DNA of 64,000 bases from Ruminococcus sp. GTDB lineage: Bacteria > Bacillota > Clostridia > Oscillospirales > Ruminococcaceae. The first letter of the stretch is position 1. Every line of letters begins with the position of its first letter. The notes beneath the pieces were generated by a model. It was not told the origin of the DNA and did no database searches. It saw only the letters and a program-made list of their open reading frames with translations. The position numbers were made by a program, and so were the translations under genes. Of the stretch, positions 8,050 through 17,620 are shown in pieces. The DNA is taken from the NCBI GenBank assembly GCA_015066665.1, contig SVNX01000002.1:54076-118075 (forward strand), written 5' to 3'.

Positions 8050-8079
8050 CAGCTGACGATGCATTCACATCGTCAGCTG
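8050..8079 (-). terminator. Hairpin terminator after pfkA
   Basis: A perfect 12-bp stem (CAGCTGACGATG and complement) with a 6-base loop lies 14 bases after the pfkA stop and just before the riboswitch. The U tract is poor (CTTATC), and no promoter is evident between it and the riboswitch, so folT may depend on read-through from pfkA. Confidence 0.6.
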
Positions 8080-8093
8080 GAATATCCTTAAAA

Positions 8094-9056
8094 TCAATAA
8101 GCAGTTTCAGTCAGGATGTCGTATCTTGCATCATCGAAATCCTTCTTCATTGCAAGACCTTCATGCAGGTCGATGTCATAAACCTTGCCATCCTTGAAGC
8201 CAACGATTCTGTTGCCGATGCCCTGATCGAGCAGCTCAACTGCATGGTAACCCAGCTCTGTTGCTGCTACACGGTCACGAACGGTCGGAGAACCGCCGCG
8301 CTGTACATGACCCAGAACAGTTGCTCTGGACTCAATGCCGGTCATCTCCTGGATGGTTCTGGCAATATTCTCTACCTGACCAACGCCCTCGGATACAACG
8401 ATGATGAAGTGGTTCTTGCCCTTGGAATCACGGGTGCGAACCATCTTGGCAGCCAGCTGATCGAGATCGTAGGGACGCTCAAGTGTCAGCGCAGCCTCTG
8501 CACCGACAGCCATTGCAACATTCACTGCAATGAAGCCTGCACGTCTGCCCATTACCTCAACAACGGAGCAGCGGGCGTGGGACTGTGTGGTATCACGCAG
8601 CTTGTCGATCATTTCCATAGCTGTATTCATGGCTGTATCATAGCCGATGGTATACTCTGTGCACTGGATGTCATTGTCGATTGTGCCGGGAATACCGATG
8701 CAGGGAATGCCCACAGAGGACAGGTCACCTGCGCCGCGGAAGGAACCGTCGCCGCCGATGACAACGAGACCCTCAATACCGATCTCCTCGCACACTTCCT
8801 TTGCCTTCAGAACGCCTTCCATATTGCGGAATTCAGGGCAGCGGGCTGTATACAGACAAGTACCGCCTCTCTGGATGATACCGGAAACGCTTCTTGCTGT
8901 CATATCAAAAAATTCACGGTTCAGAAGACCCACATAGCCCTTCTGAATACCAACAACCTCCATACCCTTGGCGAGTGCTGCTCTTGTCACTGCTCTGACA
9001 GCAGCATTCATACCCGGCGCATCGCCGCCGCTGGTTAAAACACCGATCTTTTTCAT
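8094..9056 (-). CDS. pfkA: ATP-dependent 6-phosphofructokinase
   Basis: It phosphorylates fructose 6-phosphate in glycolysis. The 320-aa length fits the bacterial tetrameric ATP-PFK. It has LTSGGDAPGMNAA at the N-terminus, the GGDGSFRGA loop at about residues 101-109 with Gly at the position that favours ATP over pyrophosphate, and the catalytic GTIDNDI segment. I chose the ATG at 9056 because GGAG stands 9 bases before it; an in-frame ATG 15 bases upstream overlaps that site. It has its own promoter although it follows dnaE, the order conserved in Clostridia. Confidence 0.96.
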   Translation of the reverse strand: MKKIGVLTSGGDAPGMNAAVRAVTRAALAKGMEVVGIQKGYVGLLNREFFDMTARSVSGIIQRGGTCLYTARCPEFRNMEGVLKAKEVCEEIGIEGLVVIGGDGSFRGAGDLSSVGIPCIGIPGTIDNDIQCTEYTIGYDTAMNTAMEMIDKLRDTTQSHARCSVVEVMGRRAGFIAVNVAMAVGAEAALTLERPYDLDQLAAKMVRTRDSKGKNHFIIVVSEGVGQVENIARTIQEMTGIESRATVLGHVQRGGSPTVRDRVAATELGYHAVELLDQGIGNRIVGFKDGKVYDIDLHEGLAMKKDFDDARYDILTETAY

Positions 9057-9104
9057 AGATTCATTCTCCATTCTGCATACGCAAAAATTTCTTCTTACCT
9101 TCTT

Positions 9105-9133
9105 ATTTTACAACATTTGCCCCGTTCTGTCAA
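9105..9133 (-). promoter_or_regulatory. Promoter of pfkA
   Basis: TTGACA and TAAAAT are separated by 17 bases on the minus strand in the dnaE-pfkA gap. Confidence 0.75.
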
Positions 9134-9206
9134 GTCCTTTTTGATTTTTCCTTGTCGGTTTGCGAAATAGAGCATTTCCGACAAAAGAAGACGGGGTTTT
9201 CACGCT

Positions 9207-12200
9207 TTATTTTGTATTTCCGCCCGTAATTCTGTGGATGCATCCGATGCGTCCGGCAGGAACGGTCTCGGTGAGCGTCTTGTAGAACGCTTCGCTGACG
9301 GACACAGCAAGCCGTCTGCGGGGGCGGACATAGCGTCCGGCATCGGTCAGGAACAGAATGCACTCGGTATCGCCCGGATGGGCCGAGCAGACCGCTTCAA
9401 ATGCGGCAAGGAGTGCGGTTTCCCTGCTGCTGAGCTTGAGACACAGCTGCATCTGACTGAGCATGAGGGGGAAATCCTGCTCCTCCCGTATGCTGTCGCA
9501 AAGCACTGTAACAGCGTCATCCTTGAGGGAGATCTTGCCGGTGACATAGAGGAGCTTTTCCGGCACGAGGCGGTGTTTTGTCACAGCATAGAGCCTCGGG
9601 AACACCACGGCATCAAGGGAGCCTGCAGCATCCTCCGCCTCGAAAAAGCACATCTCCTCCCCGCTCTTGGTGCGGTGCTTCTTCACCGTATGCACCATGC
9701 AGAAGAAGCTTACGGGCATGCCGTCCTTTACGGCGGCACCCTCGGCTGTCAGCTCTGCCACACTGCGGCACCGGAGCAGATCACGCAGATAATGATAGCT
9801 GTCCATGGGATGGCCGGAGAGGTACATGCCGGCGGCCTCCTTTTCAAGATGGAGCTTATGCATGAGATCAAAGTCCTCCGCCGGCGGGATGCGCAGATCG
9901 GAAGCGGCCGATTCTGCTTCGCCGAAGAGGCTCATCTGCCCCTCAAGCACCTGCTCGCGGCTGTCGCTGACCGTATCCATCACGGCATCGTAGCACATGA
10001 GCATCTGACGCCGGTTGCAGTCAAGGCCGTCGAGGGCCCCCGCCTGAATGAGGGCTTCCAGTGCACGCTTGTTCATGCCGTGCGATGACATTCTCCGGCA
10101 GAAGTCCACAAAGCCCGTGAATCGGCCGTTGGCACGGCGTTCAGTGATCATCCTGTCAATGAGTCCCTTGCCGAGATTGCGGATGGCAAGCAGCCCGAAG
10201 GTCATGCGGTCGCCCTGCCAGGCAAAGCTCCACTCACCCGTATTGACATCGGGGGGCGAGAGCTGCACGCCGGCTTCACGGCATTCCTCCATATAAGAGA
10301 GGAGCTTGGGGGCATCGCTGATGACACTGGTCATGAGGGCGGCCATATATTCCCTGAAGTAATTGGTTTTGAGGTATGCCGTCTGATAAGCCAGCAGCGC
10401 ATAGGCGGCGGCATGGGATTTATTGAACGCATAGGACGCAAAGCTTTCCATCTGGCCGAAGATCTCTTCAGCGATCTCCAGCGGGATGCCGTTTGCGACC
10501 GCACCGATGCAGCCGTCATCCTGTCCTGAGCCGTAGAGGAAGATCCGGCGTTCCTTCTCCATTTCCTCTGGTTTTTTCTTTGCCATGGCACGGCGGACAA
10601 GGTCAGCACGGCCATAGGAATAGCCGGCAAGCTTCCGGCAGATTTCCATTACCTGCTCCTGATAGACAATACAGCCATAGGTCACATTGAGGATGTCCTC
10701 AAGCATGGGGTGCAGATAACGCACATCCTTTGGATGGTGGCGGTTGTGGATATAGGTCGGGATGGAATCCATGGGGCCGGGTCGGTAGAGTGCAAGCACG
10801 GCGATGATATCCTCCATATTCTGCGGTTTCAGACGCTGGAGCACCTGCCGCATGCCGTTGCTTTCGAGCTGGAATACACCCGAAGTATTGCCCGAGGCAA
10901 TGAGCCGGTAGACCGCAGGATCATCGAGCGGCACGGTATCGATGGAGAAATCCGGCTGTGTTTTCCGGATGGTGCGGACGCAGTCACGGATGATGGTGAG
11001 GTTGCGCAGGCCGAGGAAATCCATCTTCAGCAGGCCAAGACGTTCAAGCTCGTTCTTTGTGAACTGCGTCACCACAGTCTCATCATTCCGCTGCAGCGGG
11101 ACATAATCGCTGACGGGGGAGGCGGCAATCACCACGCCCGCCGCATGGGTGCTGGCGTGGCGGGGCATGCCCTCAACACGGGCGGCCATATCGAGCAGAC
11201 GGCGGACGGATTCATCCGTATCATAGAGCGTCTTGAGAACGGATGTGCGTGCAAGTGCCTGCGGAATGGTCATTCTGCCGTCAATGAGCTTGGCGGTTTT
11301 GTCGCAGAGCTGATAGGGCACGTTCATGACACGGCCCACATCACGCACCGCCGCTCTTGCCTTCATCGTATCGAAGGCGATGATCTCGGCGACATGATCG
11401 GCACCGTAGCGTGCGATGACATAGTCCTTGACCGCCTGCCTTCCCTCGATGCAGAAATCGATATCGAAATCGGGCATGCTGACACGCTCGGGATTGAGGA
11501 ATCGCTCAAAGAAGAGATTGCCGGCGATGGGGTCGATGCCTGTGATGCCGATACAGTAGGCACACAGACTGCCCGCACCGGAGCCTCGTCCGGGGCCGAC
11601 GGGAATATCCCGGGATCGGGCATAGCGGATGAAATCCCACACGATCAGGAAATAGTCCACAAAGCCCATCTTCTCGATGACGGAGATCTCATAGGCAAGT
11701 CGTTCCCGCACCTCGGGGGCGGGGCGGCTGCCGTAGCGGGCATGCATGCCCTCCTGACAGATCTGCCGGAAGAAGGCGGCATTGTCCGTAACGCCCGGCT
11801 GCACGAAAGACGGGAGCTTCCGCTCGCCGAAGGTGAAGGTCACATGGCAGCGTGCGGCGATTTTTGCAGTATTGGATACGGCCTCGGGGACGCTTGCAAA
11901 GAGGGCAGCCATCTCCTCTGTGCTCTTGAGGTAGAATTCATCCGTGCCGAAGCTCATGGCACCGGGGTCATCGATGGTCTTGCCGGTCTGGATGCACATG
12001 AGCACCTTCTGCATGGCGGCATCGGACTTTCGGATATAGTGGGCATCATTCGTTGCGGCCATGGGGATGCCGGTCTCACGGGACAGCCGCATCAGAAGCG
12101 GCAGCACACGACGTTCCTCCTCGAGGCCGTGATTCTGCAGCTCGAGATAAAAATTGCCCTTTCCGAAAAGGGCTTCATACCGCAGGGCTGTTTCCTTAGC

Positions 12201-12671
12201 CGCTTCAAAGCTGCCATCAAGCAGATGGCGTGGGATTTCTCCGGCAATGCATGCGGAAAGGCAGATCAGTCCCTCATGGTACTGTTCGAGTAAGGCGAAA
12301 TCAATTCGGGGCTTCTTGTAAAAGCCCTCCAGACCTGCACGGGACACAAGCTGAATGAGATTCTGGTAGCCGGTGTTGTTCTCGCACAGGAGGATGAGGT
12401 GGTAGCTCCTGCCGTCGAGCTGCGGCTCCTTGTCGAAACGTGTCCGCTGTGCCACATAGACCTCACAGCCGATGATCGGACGGATGCCCGCAGCCAGTGC
12501 GGCATCATAAAAAGCGACTGCACCGTACAGATTGCCGTGGTCGGTCACGGCAACGGCCGTCTGGCCGTGCTGCTTCACCTGATCGACCAGCTCACTGATC
12601 CGGCAGGCACCGTCGAGCAGACTGTATTCACTGTGCACATGCAGGTGCACAAACTCATTTGCCCTGTCCAT
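9207..12671 (-). CDS. dnaE: DNA polymerase III subunit alpha, DnaE type
   Basis: This 1154-aa replicative polymerase starts with a PHP domain (FVHLHVHSEYSLLDGA, residues 7-22). The catalytic palm motif PDFDIDF is at about residue 400, followed by the fingers (GVFQLESNGMRQVL, YRPGPMD), a helix-hairpin-helix region and a C-terminal OB-fold. The C-terminus ends shortly after the OB domain, as in DnaE1/DnaE3 of Firmicutes, which often also have PolC. The ATG at 12671 is preceded by GGGAGGAGGAG and overlaps the end of whiA by 17 bases, so the two are translationally coupled. Confidence 0.96.
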   Translation of the reverse strand: MDRANEFVHLHVHSEYSLLDGACRISELVDQVKQHGQTAVAVTDHGNLYGAVAFYDAALAAGIRPIIGCEVYVAQRTRFDKEPQLDGRSYHLILLCENNTGYQNLIQLVSRAGLEGFYKKPRIDFALLEQYHEGLICLSACIAGEIPRHLLDGSFEAAKETALRYEALFGKGNFYLELQNHGLEEERRVLPLLMRLSRETGIPMAATNDAHYIRKSDAAMQKVLMCIQTGKTIDDPGAMSFGTDEFYLKSTEEMAALFASVPEAVSNTAKIAARCHVTFTFGERKLPSFVQPGVTDNAAFFRQICQEGMHARYGSRPAPEVRERLAYEISVIEKMGFVDYFLIVWDFIRYARSRDIPVGPGRGSGAGSLCAYCIGITGIDPIAGNLFFERFLNPERVSMPDFDIDFCIEGRQAVKDYVIARYGADHVAEIIAFDTMKARAAVRDVGRVMNVPYQLCDKTAKLIDGRMTIPQALARTSVLKTLYDTDESVRRLLDMAARVEGMPRHASTHAAGVVIAASPVSDYVPLQRNDETVVTQFTKNELERLGLLKMDFLGLRNLTIIRDCVRTIRKTQPDFSIDTVPLDDPAVYRLIASGNTSGVFQLESNGMRQVLQRLKPQNMEDIIAVLALYRPGPMDSIPTYIHNRHHPKDVRYLHPMLEDILNVTYGCIVYQEQVMEICRKLAGYSYGRADLVRRAMAKKKPEEMEKERRIFLYGSGQDDGCIGAVANGIPLEIAEEIFGQMESFASYAFNKSHAAAYALLAYQTAYLKTNYFREYMAALMTSVISDAPKLLSYMEECREAGVQLSPPDVNTGEWSFAWQGDRMTFGLLAIRNLGKGLIDRMITERRANGRFTGFVDFCRRMSSHGMNKRALEALIQAGALDGLDCNRRQMLMCYDAVMDTVSDSREQVLEGQMSLFGEAESAASDLRIPPAEDFDLMHKLHLEKEAAGMYLSGHPMDSYHYLRDLLRCRSVAELTAEGAAVKDGMPVSFFCMVHTVKKHRTKSGEEMCFFEAEDAAGSLDAVVFPRLYAVTKHRLVPEKLLYVTGKISLKDDAVTVLCDSIREEQDFPLMLSQMQLCLKLSSRETALLAAFEAVCSAHPGDTECILFLTDAGRYVRPRRRLAVSVSEAFYKTLTETVPAGRIGCIHRITGGNTK

Positions 12672-13578
12672 GGCACTCCTCCTCCCTGTACTGTGCCGCA
12701 ATGGCCGAGAGCTTGCGGAAACGATGATTCACGCCGGAGCGGCCGATGGGCTTTTCCAGCATCTCGCCGATGTCCTGCAAGCTCAGATGGGGGTTGTCGA
12801 GACGGAGCTCCGCCAGCTCCCGCAGCTCGGGGGTGAGCTTGCCGAGGCCGTCATGCCGCACGATCACCTCAATGTCCGCCTGCTGACGGGCTGCTGCGGA
12901 AATCACCTTGTCGATGTTGGCCATATCGCAGTTGTTGAGACGGTTCACACGGTTCTTGACCTCCTTGTCGATTTTGATGTCGATGAGGTCAAGGGTCGCC
13001 TTCTGCGCACCCATGAAGGTGAGCAGATCGCCGATCTCCTCGCTGTTTTTCAGATAGGCCGCATAGGCATACTGGCGTTTTGTCACATTCGGATGCACCC
13101 CGACGCTGAGCAGGATGTCGCAGAGATCATTGCACAGTGCCTCAGTGGGGGCGGTGAATTCGAGATGATAATCCTTCTCGGGGTCGGTGATCGTCCCGCA
13201 GATGAGGAACACGCCGCCCAGAAAAATGCCCGTGCTGTTCATGGGAAGATTGCGAAGATCAATGCGCCGCTCTTCCCCGATGTGGAACATGCTGCGGATG
13301 CGGCCGACCGCTTCCCTGCTGCGGATGCGGTAGATGTGCAGCATGCTGCCGTCCTTGCGGGGCTTGTCCTCAATGGCAAGCGGCACGGCAGCACCGAACA
13401 CGGTTTTCATCAATATGGGGAATACGGCATGGAAGGTCTCGCTCTCGCTCTTGAGGCAGATCTCCTCCTCCGTCATCGTCCGGCCATACAGCAGCATACC
13501 ATAAAGACAGGCGAAACGCCTGTCCTGGTCATTGATGGTATTCCGGATACATTCACGCACGTTGTCGGAAAACGACAT
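12655..13578 (-). CDS. whiA: DNA-binding protein WhiA
   Basis: WhiA pairs a degenerate LAGLIDADG homing-endonuclease fold with a C-terminal helix-turn-helix; it controls sporulation septation in Streptomyces and division and chromosome segregation in Bacillus. The 307-aa protein has the family landmarks: STGIFLGGVFLICGTITDPEKDYHLEF in pieces around residues 115-141, the RLNNCDMANIDKVISAA segment, and the HTH (NPHLSLQDIGEMLEKPIGRSGVNHRFRKL). The gene lies between rapZ (15 bases upstream) and dnaE. The yvcK gene that often separates rapZ and whiA is absent here. Confidence 0.95.
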   Translation of the reverse strand: MSFSDNVRECIRNTINDQDRRFACLYGMLLYGRTMTEEEICLKSESETFHAVFPILMKTVFGAAVPLAIEDKPRKDGSMLHIYRIRSREAVGRIRSMFHIGEERRIDLRNLPMNSTGIFLGGVFLICGTITDPEKDYHLEFTAPTEALCNDLCDILLSVGVHPNVTKRQYAYAAYLKNSEEIGDLLTFMGAQKATLDLIDIKIDKEVKNRVNRLNNCDMANIDKVISAAARQQADIEVIVRHDGLGKLTPELRELAELRLDNPHLSLQDIGEMLEKPIGRSGVNHRFRKLSAIAAQYREEECHGQGK

Positions 13579-13593
13579 GCCGCACCTCCTCTG

Positions 13594-14454
13594 TTATCTG
13601 TCTTTGGCAATGTCGCGGTGCATCTTCAGCACGCGATAGCCTTTTTCCCGCAGTGCATCGCCCATAAGCTCAGCAAAGGTGATGGAGCGGTGCTTGCCGC
13701 CGGTGCAGCCGAATGCCACAACGAGCTGGCTCTTTCCCTCGGAAACGTACATGGGCAGCAGAAAATCAAGCAGATCCTCGATTTTCCGGAAGAGCTGCTG
13801 GGACTGGGGGAACTGCATCACATAATCACGCACACAGCTCTCGCAGCCGGTATGGCTCTTCAGCTCCGGAATGTAGAAGGGATTGGGCAGGCATCTGACA
13901 TCAAGCACAAGATCGGCCTCGGTGGAGACGCCGTACTTATAACCGAAGGACATGACCTTAACCAGAATGGAATCGCTCTTCTTTTCAAGGAACATGTTCT
14001 TGATCTCCTCCTTGAGCTGGGAGACGCTCAGGTGGGAAGTTTCCACATAGTAATCCGCAATTTCACGCAGCTGCTGGAGGCGTTCACGCTCAAAGCTGAT
14101 GGCCTCCTGCAGTGAGCCGCACTTTTCATCGAGCGGATGCTTGCGGCGGGTTTCCTTATAGCGTTTGATGAGGACTTCGTCGGATGCCTCGGCAAAAATC
14201 ATCTTGACATCGACATTCTCTTCCTTCATCTGCCGCCAGCTGCGGTAGATGTCGGCGAACATATCGCCGGAACGGATGTCCACAGCAATGGCAACTTTAT
14301 TCAGACTCCCCTCGGAATGCTCACAGATATCCACAAATTTCGGGATGAGCTGAGGGGGCAGGTTATCGATGCAGTAGAAGCCGATGTCCTCCATGACCTG
14401 CATAATCATGGACTTGCCGGAACCGGACATGCCGGTGATCATCACAAGCTGCAT
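13594..14454 (-). CDS. rapZ: RapZ-family nucleotide-binding protein
   Basis: This 286-aa P-loop protein has Walker A GMSGSGKS at residues 8-15 and the family C-terminal signature GCTGGKHRS. In E. coli RapZ is an RNA adaptor controlling GlmZ; in Firmicutes (YvcJ) it binds and hydrolyses nucleotides and affects competence, and an RNA target is not established. Its place next to murB and whiA matches the conserved cluster. The start follows a GAGAGG-type site after the murB stop. Confidence 0.93.
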   Translation of the reverse strand: MQLVMITGMSGSGKSMIMQVMEDIGFYCIDNLPPQLIPKFVDICEHSEGSLNKVAIAVDIRSGDMFADIYRSWRQMKEENVDVKMIFAEASDEVLIKRYKETRRKHPLDEKCGSLQEAISFERERLQQLREIADYYVETSHLSVSQLKEEIKNMFLEKKSDSILVKVMSFGYKYGVSTEADLVLDVRCLPNPFYIPELKSHTGCESCVRDYVMQFPQSQQLFRKIEDLLDFLLPMYVSEGKSQLVVAFGCTGGKHRSITFAELMGDALREKGYRVLKMHRDIAKDR

Positions 14455-14487
14455 ATCAATTACCTCTCATTCTTTTGGATTTGGGCT

Positions 14488-15384
14488 TCAGCCGAGCACA
14501 ACCGGCTCCAGCTCCAGCTCATAGCCGGTGCGTTCCTTCACGATGTCATGCACCTGACTGCACAGTGCCATGACATCGGCACAGGTGGCATCACCTGTAT
14601 TGATGACAAAGCCGCAGTGCTTTTCGCTGACCTGTGCACCGCCCACGGACAGCCCTTTGAGGCCGCACTGGTCGATGAGCAGGGATGCATAGCTGCCGGC
14701 CGGACGCTTGAAGGTGCTGCCGGCACTGGGATATTCAAGCGGCTGCTTGGTTCTTCGCTGCTCCATGAGCTGCTCGGTCTTTTCGGCAATGGCCGCCGGA
14801 TCGCCGGGCTGCAGGGTCATGGTCACTTCCGCAATCACGCAGCCGTTCTCTTCAAATACGCTGTGGCGGTAGGACAGATCCATTTCCTCGGGGGTCATGG
14901 TGCGGATGTTGCCCTCTCTGTCCACATAGGTGCAGGATGTGACAATGTCCTTCATCTCCCCGCCGTAGGCACCGGCATTCATATAGAGTGCACCGCCCAC
15001 GGTACCCGGAATGCCGCTGAGGCATTCCATGCCGGTCAGTGACAGCGATGCTGCCATTCGGGCCGCTGCACCAAGGCCGGCACCCGCCTGACAGATCAGG
15101 GTATTCCCCTCTGCACGGATCTCGGAAAAGGCATTGCCCAGATGCAGGATGACGCCGCGGAAGCCCGCATCCTCAGCCAGGATATTGCTGCCCCGTCCAA
15201 GGACAAAATACGGCATACCGTTCCTGCGGCAGCATTGCAGAAGCGCGGACAACGCCTCGGTGCTTGTCACTTCCACCCACAGATCCGCCGTTCCGCCGAT
15301 GCGGAAGGTGGTATGTGCGGAGAGCGGCACATCCCGCTCCAGCGTGCATCCATGGGATGCACAGATCCGCTGCAGTTCTTCCAT
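14488..15384 (-). CDS. murB: UDP-N-acetylenolpyruvoylglucosamine reductase
   Basis: This FAD enzyme reduces UDP-GlcNAc-enolpyruvate to UDP-MurNAc in peptidoglycan synthesis. The 298-aa protein is the type II form found in Firmicutes. It has the FAD-binding LGRGSNILAEDAGFRG and SGIPGTVGGALYMNAGAYGG segments, and the catalytic AGSTFKRP motif. I placed the start at ATG 15384, with GAGGT 7 bases before it; an in-frame GTG lies 9 bases upstream within that site. It follows hprK by 17 bases. Confidence 0.95.
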   Translation of the reverse strand: MEELQRICASHGCTLERDVPLSAHTTFRIGGTADLWVEVTSTEALSALLQCCRRNGMPYFVLGRGSNILAEDAGFRGVILHLGNAFSEIRAEGNTLICQAGAGLGAAARMAASLSLTGMECLSGIPGTVGGALYMNAGAYGGEMKDIVTSCTYVDREGNIRTMTPEEMDLSYRHSVFEENGCVIAEVTMTLQPGDPAAIAEKTEQLMEQRRTKQPLEYPSAGSTFKRPAGSYASLLIDQCGLKGLSVGGAQVSEKHCGFVINTGDATCADVMALCSQVHDIVKERTGYELELEPVVLG

Positions 15385-15401
15385 GTTGTTCACCTCGTCT
15401 A

Positions 15402-16361
15402 TCAGAATGTATCGTAGCTCTTGACTGTTTCAGTGGATTCCATCTCCATGCCGAGACGCTTCATCAGCTCGGATGCGGCGTTGTAGCCCATCTTCTTCTG
15501 ACGGTTGTTCATTGCGGCCACCTCAAGGATGACGGCAAGGTTACGGCCGGGCTTGACGGGAATGGTCAGGGACGGCACCTTGACACCCAGCAGGGAGACA
15601 TACTGCACATCCATGCCCATGCGGTCGTAGATCTTTTCGGGATTCCACAGCTCCATCTCAACCACAAGGTCGATCTTCTCGGTCATCTTAACCGCGCCGA
15701 TACCGAACAGACGGCGGGCGTTGATGATGCCGATGCCGCGCAGCTCAAGGAAGTGGCGGATGTTGTCGGGGGAGCTGCCGACGAGGCTGATGTTGGAGAC
15801 CTTACGGATCTCAACGGCATCGTCCGCAACGAGGCGATGGCCTCTCTTGACCAGCTCAATGGCGGTCTCGCTCTTGCCGACGCCGCTCTCACCCGTGATG
15901 AACACGCCCTCGCCGTAGATTTCGATCAGTACACCGTGGCGAGTGATGCGGGGAGCAAGGTTCAGGTTCAGAAAAGCGATCAGGCCGGACATGAAGTTGG
16001 AGGTGCTCTCCTTGCTGCGCAGGAGCGGCACTTCGTATTTCTGTGCAAGCTCGAGCATTTCTGTAAAATAGGGCAGCTCTCTTGTAATGATGAGGGCGGG
16101 CAGCTTCTGGGAGAACAGCATCTCCAGACGCTCACGTCTCATCTTCTCATCGATGGTGGAAAGATAGGCAAATTCCATCTTGCCGATGATCTGGATGCGC
16201 TCGGGATTGAAGTACTCATAGAAGCCCATAAGCTGCAGACCCGGACGATTGACATCATTCTCGTCAATGAGGATCTCTGCGGTATCCTTATGGGTATAAA
16301 TGACCTCGAGCTTGAATTCATCGACGATCTTTTTGAGGGATACTGTGAATTTTTCTGCCAT
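15402..16361 (-). CDS. hprK: HPr kinase/phosphorylase
   Basis: It phosphorylates Ser46 of HPr (and Crh) and reverses the reaction, giving the signal for CcpA-mediated carbon catabolite repression. The 319-aa protein has the Walker A loop GESGVGKS at about residues 157-164, a catalytic His in ITRHGVLIEIYG just before it, and the C-terminal VKPGRNLAVILEVAAMN signature. The ATG at 16361 has GGAG 8 bases upstream. For a cellulolytic organism this is the central link between sugar supply and expression of glycoside hydrolases. Confidence 0.96.
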   Translation of the reverse strand: MAEKFTVSLKKIVDEFKLEVIYTHKDTAEILIDENDVNRPGLQLMGFYEYFNPERIQIIGKMEFAYLSTIDEKMRRERLEMLFSQKLPALIITRELPYFTEMLELAQKYEVPLLRSKESTSNFMSGLIAFLNLNLAPRITRHGVLIEIYGEGVFITGESGVGKSETAIELVKRGHRLVADDAVEIRKVSNISLVGSSPDNIRHFLELRGIGIINARRLFGIGAVKMTEKIDLVVEMELWNPEKIYDRMGMDVQYVSLLGVKVPSLTIPVKPGRNLAVILEVAAMNNRQKKMGYNAASELMKRLGMEMESTETVKSYDTF

Positions 16362-16406
16362 GACTGACACTCCTTTTATTGTATTTATATGATGCGTTCC
16401 GCATAA

Positions 16407-17573
16407 TTATGGTTCCTGTGAAGATGAGGGCTCGGTCGGGGCGGGGGCTTCCTTTGCACGGACAAACCACTGTGCGCCGTCGCCGGCTTCCTCAAGCGCA
16501 GGGATACAGAGCATGCTGCCGAGGGCATCGGCTGCATCTTCCAGATCGTTCTGTGAATCGACAGTAAGCAGGATGCCGTCCGCCGTCAGACGTTCCAGAT
16601 CGGACTGGATGGGGGCATTGCCGCGGATGATCTCTTCCCCGTCGAGTGCCACGAGAAAACAGGTCTCATCGGCAGCCGCATGCATGGCATTGACGGCATT
16701 GACAAGGAAGGTACTGCGGTCGGGGGTGCCTGCACGGGGATCGAGCATGGTCAGATCCTCCTCAGAGAAATCCGGAAACACCAGTCCCTCGCACACGATC
16801 ACGGAAAATCCCGCATCGGCGGCTTCATCGGTCAGGGTTTCAAGATAATCCACTGCAATGGCACTGAACGGCGAAAGCCAAGGCTTGCCGCCATTTTCGG
16901 GGCTGTCGTCGAGCCAGCGTTCACCGGATCCGGCGATCTGATAGCCCGCAGCACTGAAGGTCTTCGGGTACAAATGATCCTCAAAAGCATTGATCACAGC
17001 GACGGGCTCAAGTCCCTTGGCCTCTATGGCTGCGCAGATGGTTTCTGCGGGCAGCACGGAGACCACAGCGGATGTCCGGCTGACATCCTCAATCTCGGTG
17101 GCATAATGCAGGCTGCCGCCTGCGGATTTGAGCGTCACGGCCGCATGGGTGGCATCGGCGGGCAGGTCCTCGAGGGCTTCCTGCAGCACCTTGCCGGAGG
17201 AAAGGGCGGACAGCTCAAGCTGATAGATATGCATATCGGGCAGATTCTCATTCTGCGCAGGGGCATCGGTGCCTTCGGGCAGGGAAGAATCCGCAGGCGC
17301 AGCAGTGCTCTCACCGGACGCAGAGGGAGCCTGTGCATCCGTCTGTGACGCAGGGGATTCGGCCTTGCTGCTTTCCGGCGGTTTCTGCGTGATGATCTCA
17401 CGCTCCTCCAGGAATTTCAGCACAGGTCCGCCCGCACTGTAGCCCACAAAAACAAGGCAGACAATGCCAAGAGCGGTCGCAAAAACAGCACGCCGGCTCT
17501 TGAAAAACGCTTTGATCCGTTCACCGCGTGTCTGATAGCGATAGATCTTGCGTCCCTTGGGTTTGAATTTCAT
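16407..17573 (-). CDS. Membrane-anchored DUF4015-like putative TIM-barrel protein
   Basis: This 388-aa protein has a basic N-terminus, one membrane helix at about residues 32-50, and a 75-residue Ser/Ala/Pro-rich spacer. The extracellular domain resembles DUF4015, a putative glycoside-hydrolase TIM barrel: KSAGGSLHYATEI, PVAVINAFEDHLYPK, GERWLDDSP and KPWLSPFS follow the family order. The family motif usually written FDEIQFDYIRFP reads FSVIVCEGLVFP here, so the usual acidic residues are altered. It lies 47 bases downstream of the RnfA-like gene and upstream of hprK. A role at the envelope is inferred; no substrate can be named. Confidence 0.65.
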   Translation of the reverse strand: MKFKPKGRKIYRYQTRGERIKAFFKSRRAVFATALGIVCLVFVGYSAGGPVLKFLEEREIITQKPPESSKAESPASQTDAQAPSASGESTAAPADSSLPEGTDAPAQNENLPDMHIYQLELSALSSGKVLQEALEDLPADATHAAVTLKSAGGSLHYATEIEDVSRTSAVVSVLPAETICAAIEAKGLEPVAVINAFEDHLYPKTFSAAGYQIAGSGERWLDDSPENGGKPWLSPFSAIAVDYLETLTDEAADAGFSVIVCEGLVFPDFSEEDLTMLDPRAGTPDRSTFLVNAVNAMHAAADETCFLVALDGEEIIRGNAPIQSDLERLTADGILLTVDSQNDLEDAADALGSMLCIPALEEAGDGAQWFVRAKEAPAPTEPSSSQEP

Positions 17574-17620
17574 TTAGTTTGTGTTCTCCTCTCAGGTATG
17601 CCGCTTCTCTCTTTTACGGC

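Noticed and set aside
9134..9206. Weak stem (GTCGG/CCGAC) after dnaE as a terminator
   Set aside because: There is no T run after the stem in the dnaE direction and the pairing is interrupted, so I did not list it.
10710..12293. A 527-codon plus-strand frame opposite dnaE
   Set aside because: It is an antisense shadow; dnaE is complete with all catalytic motifs.
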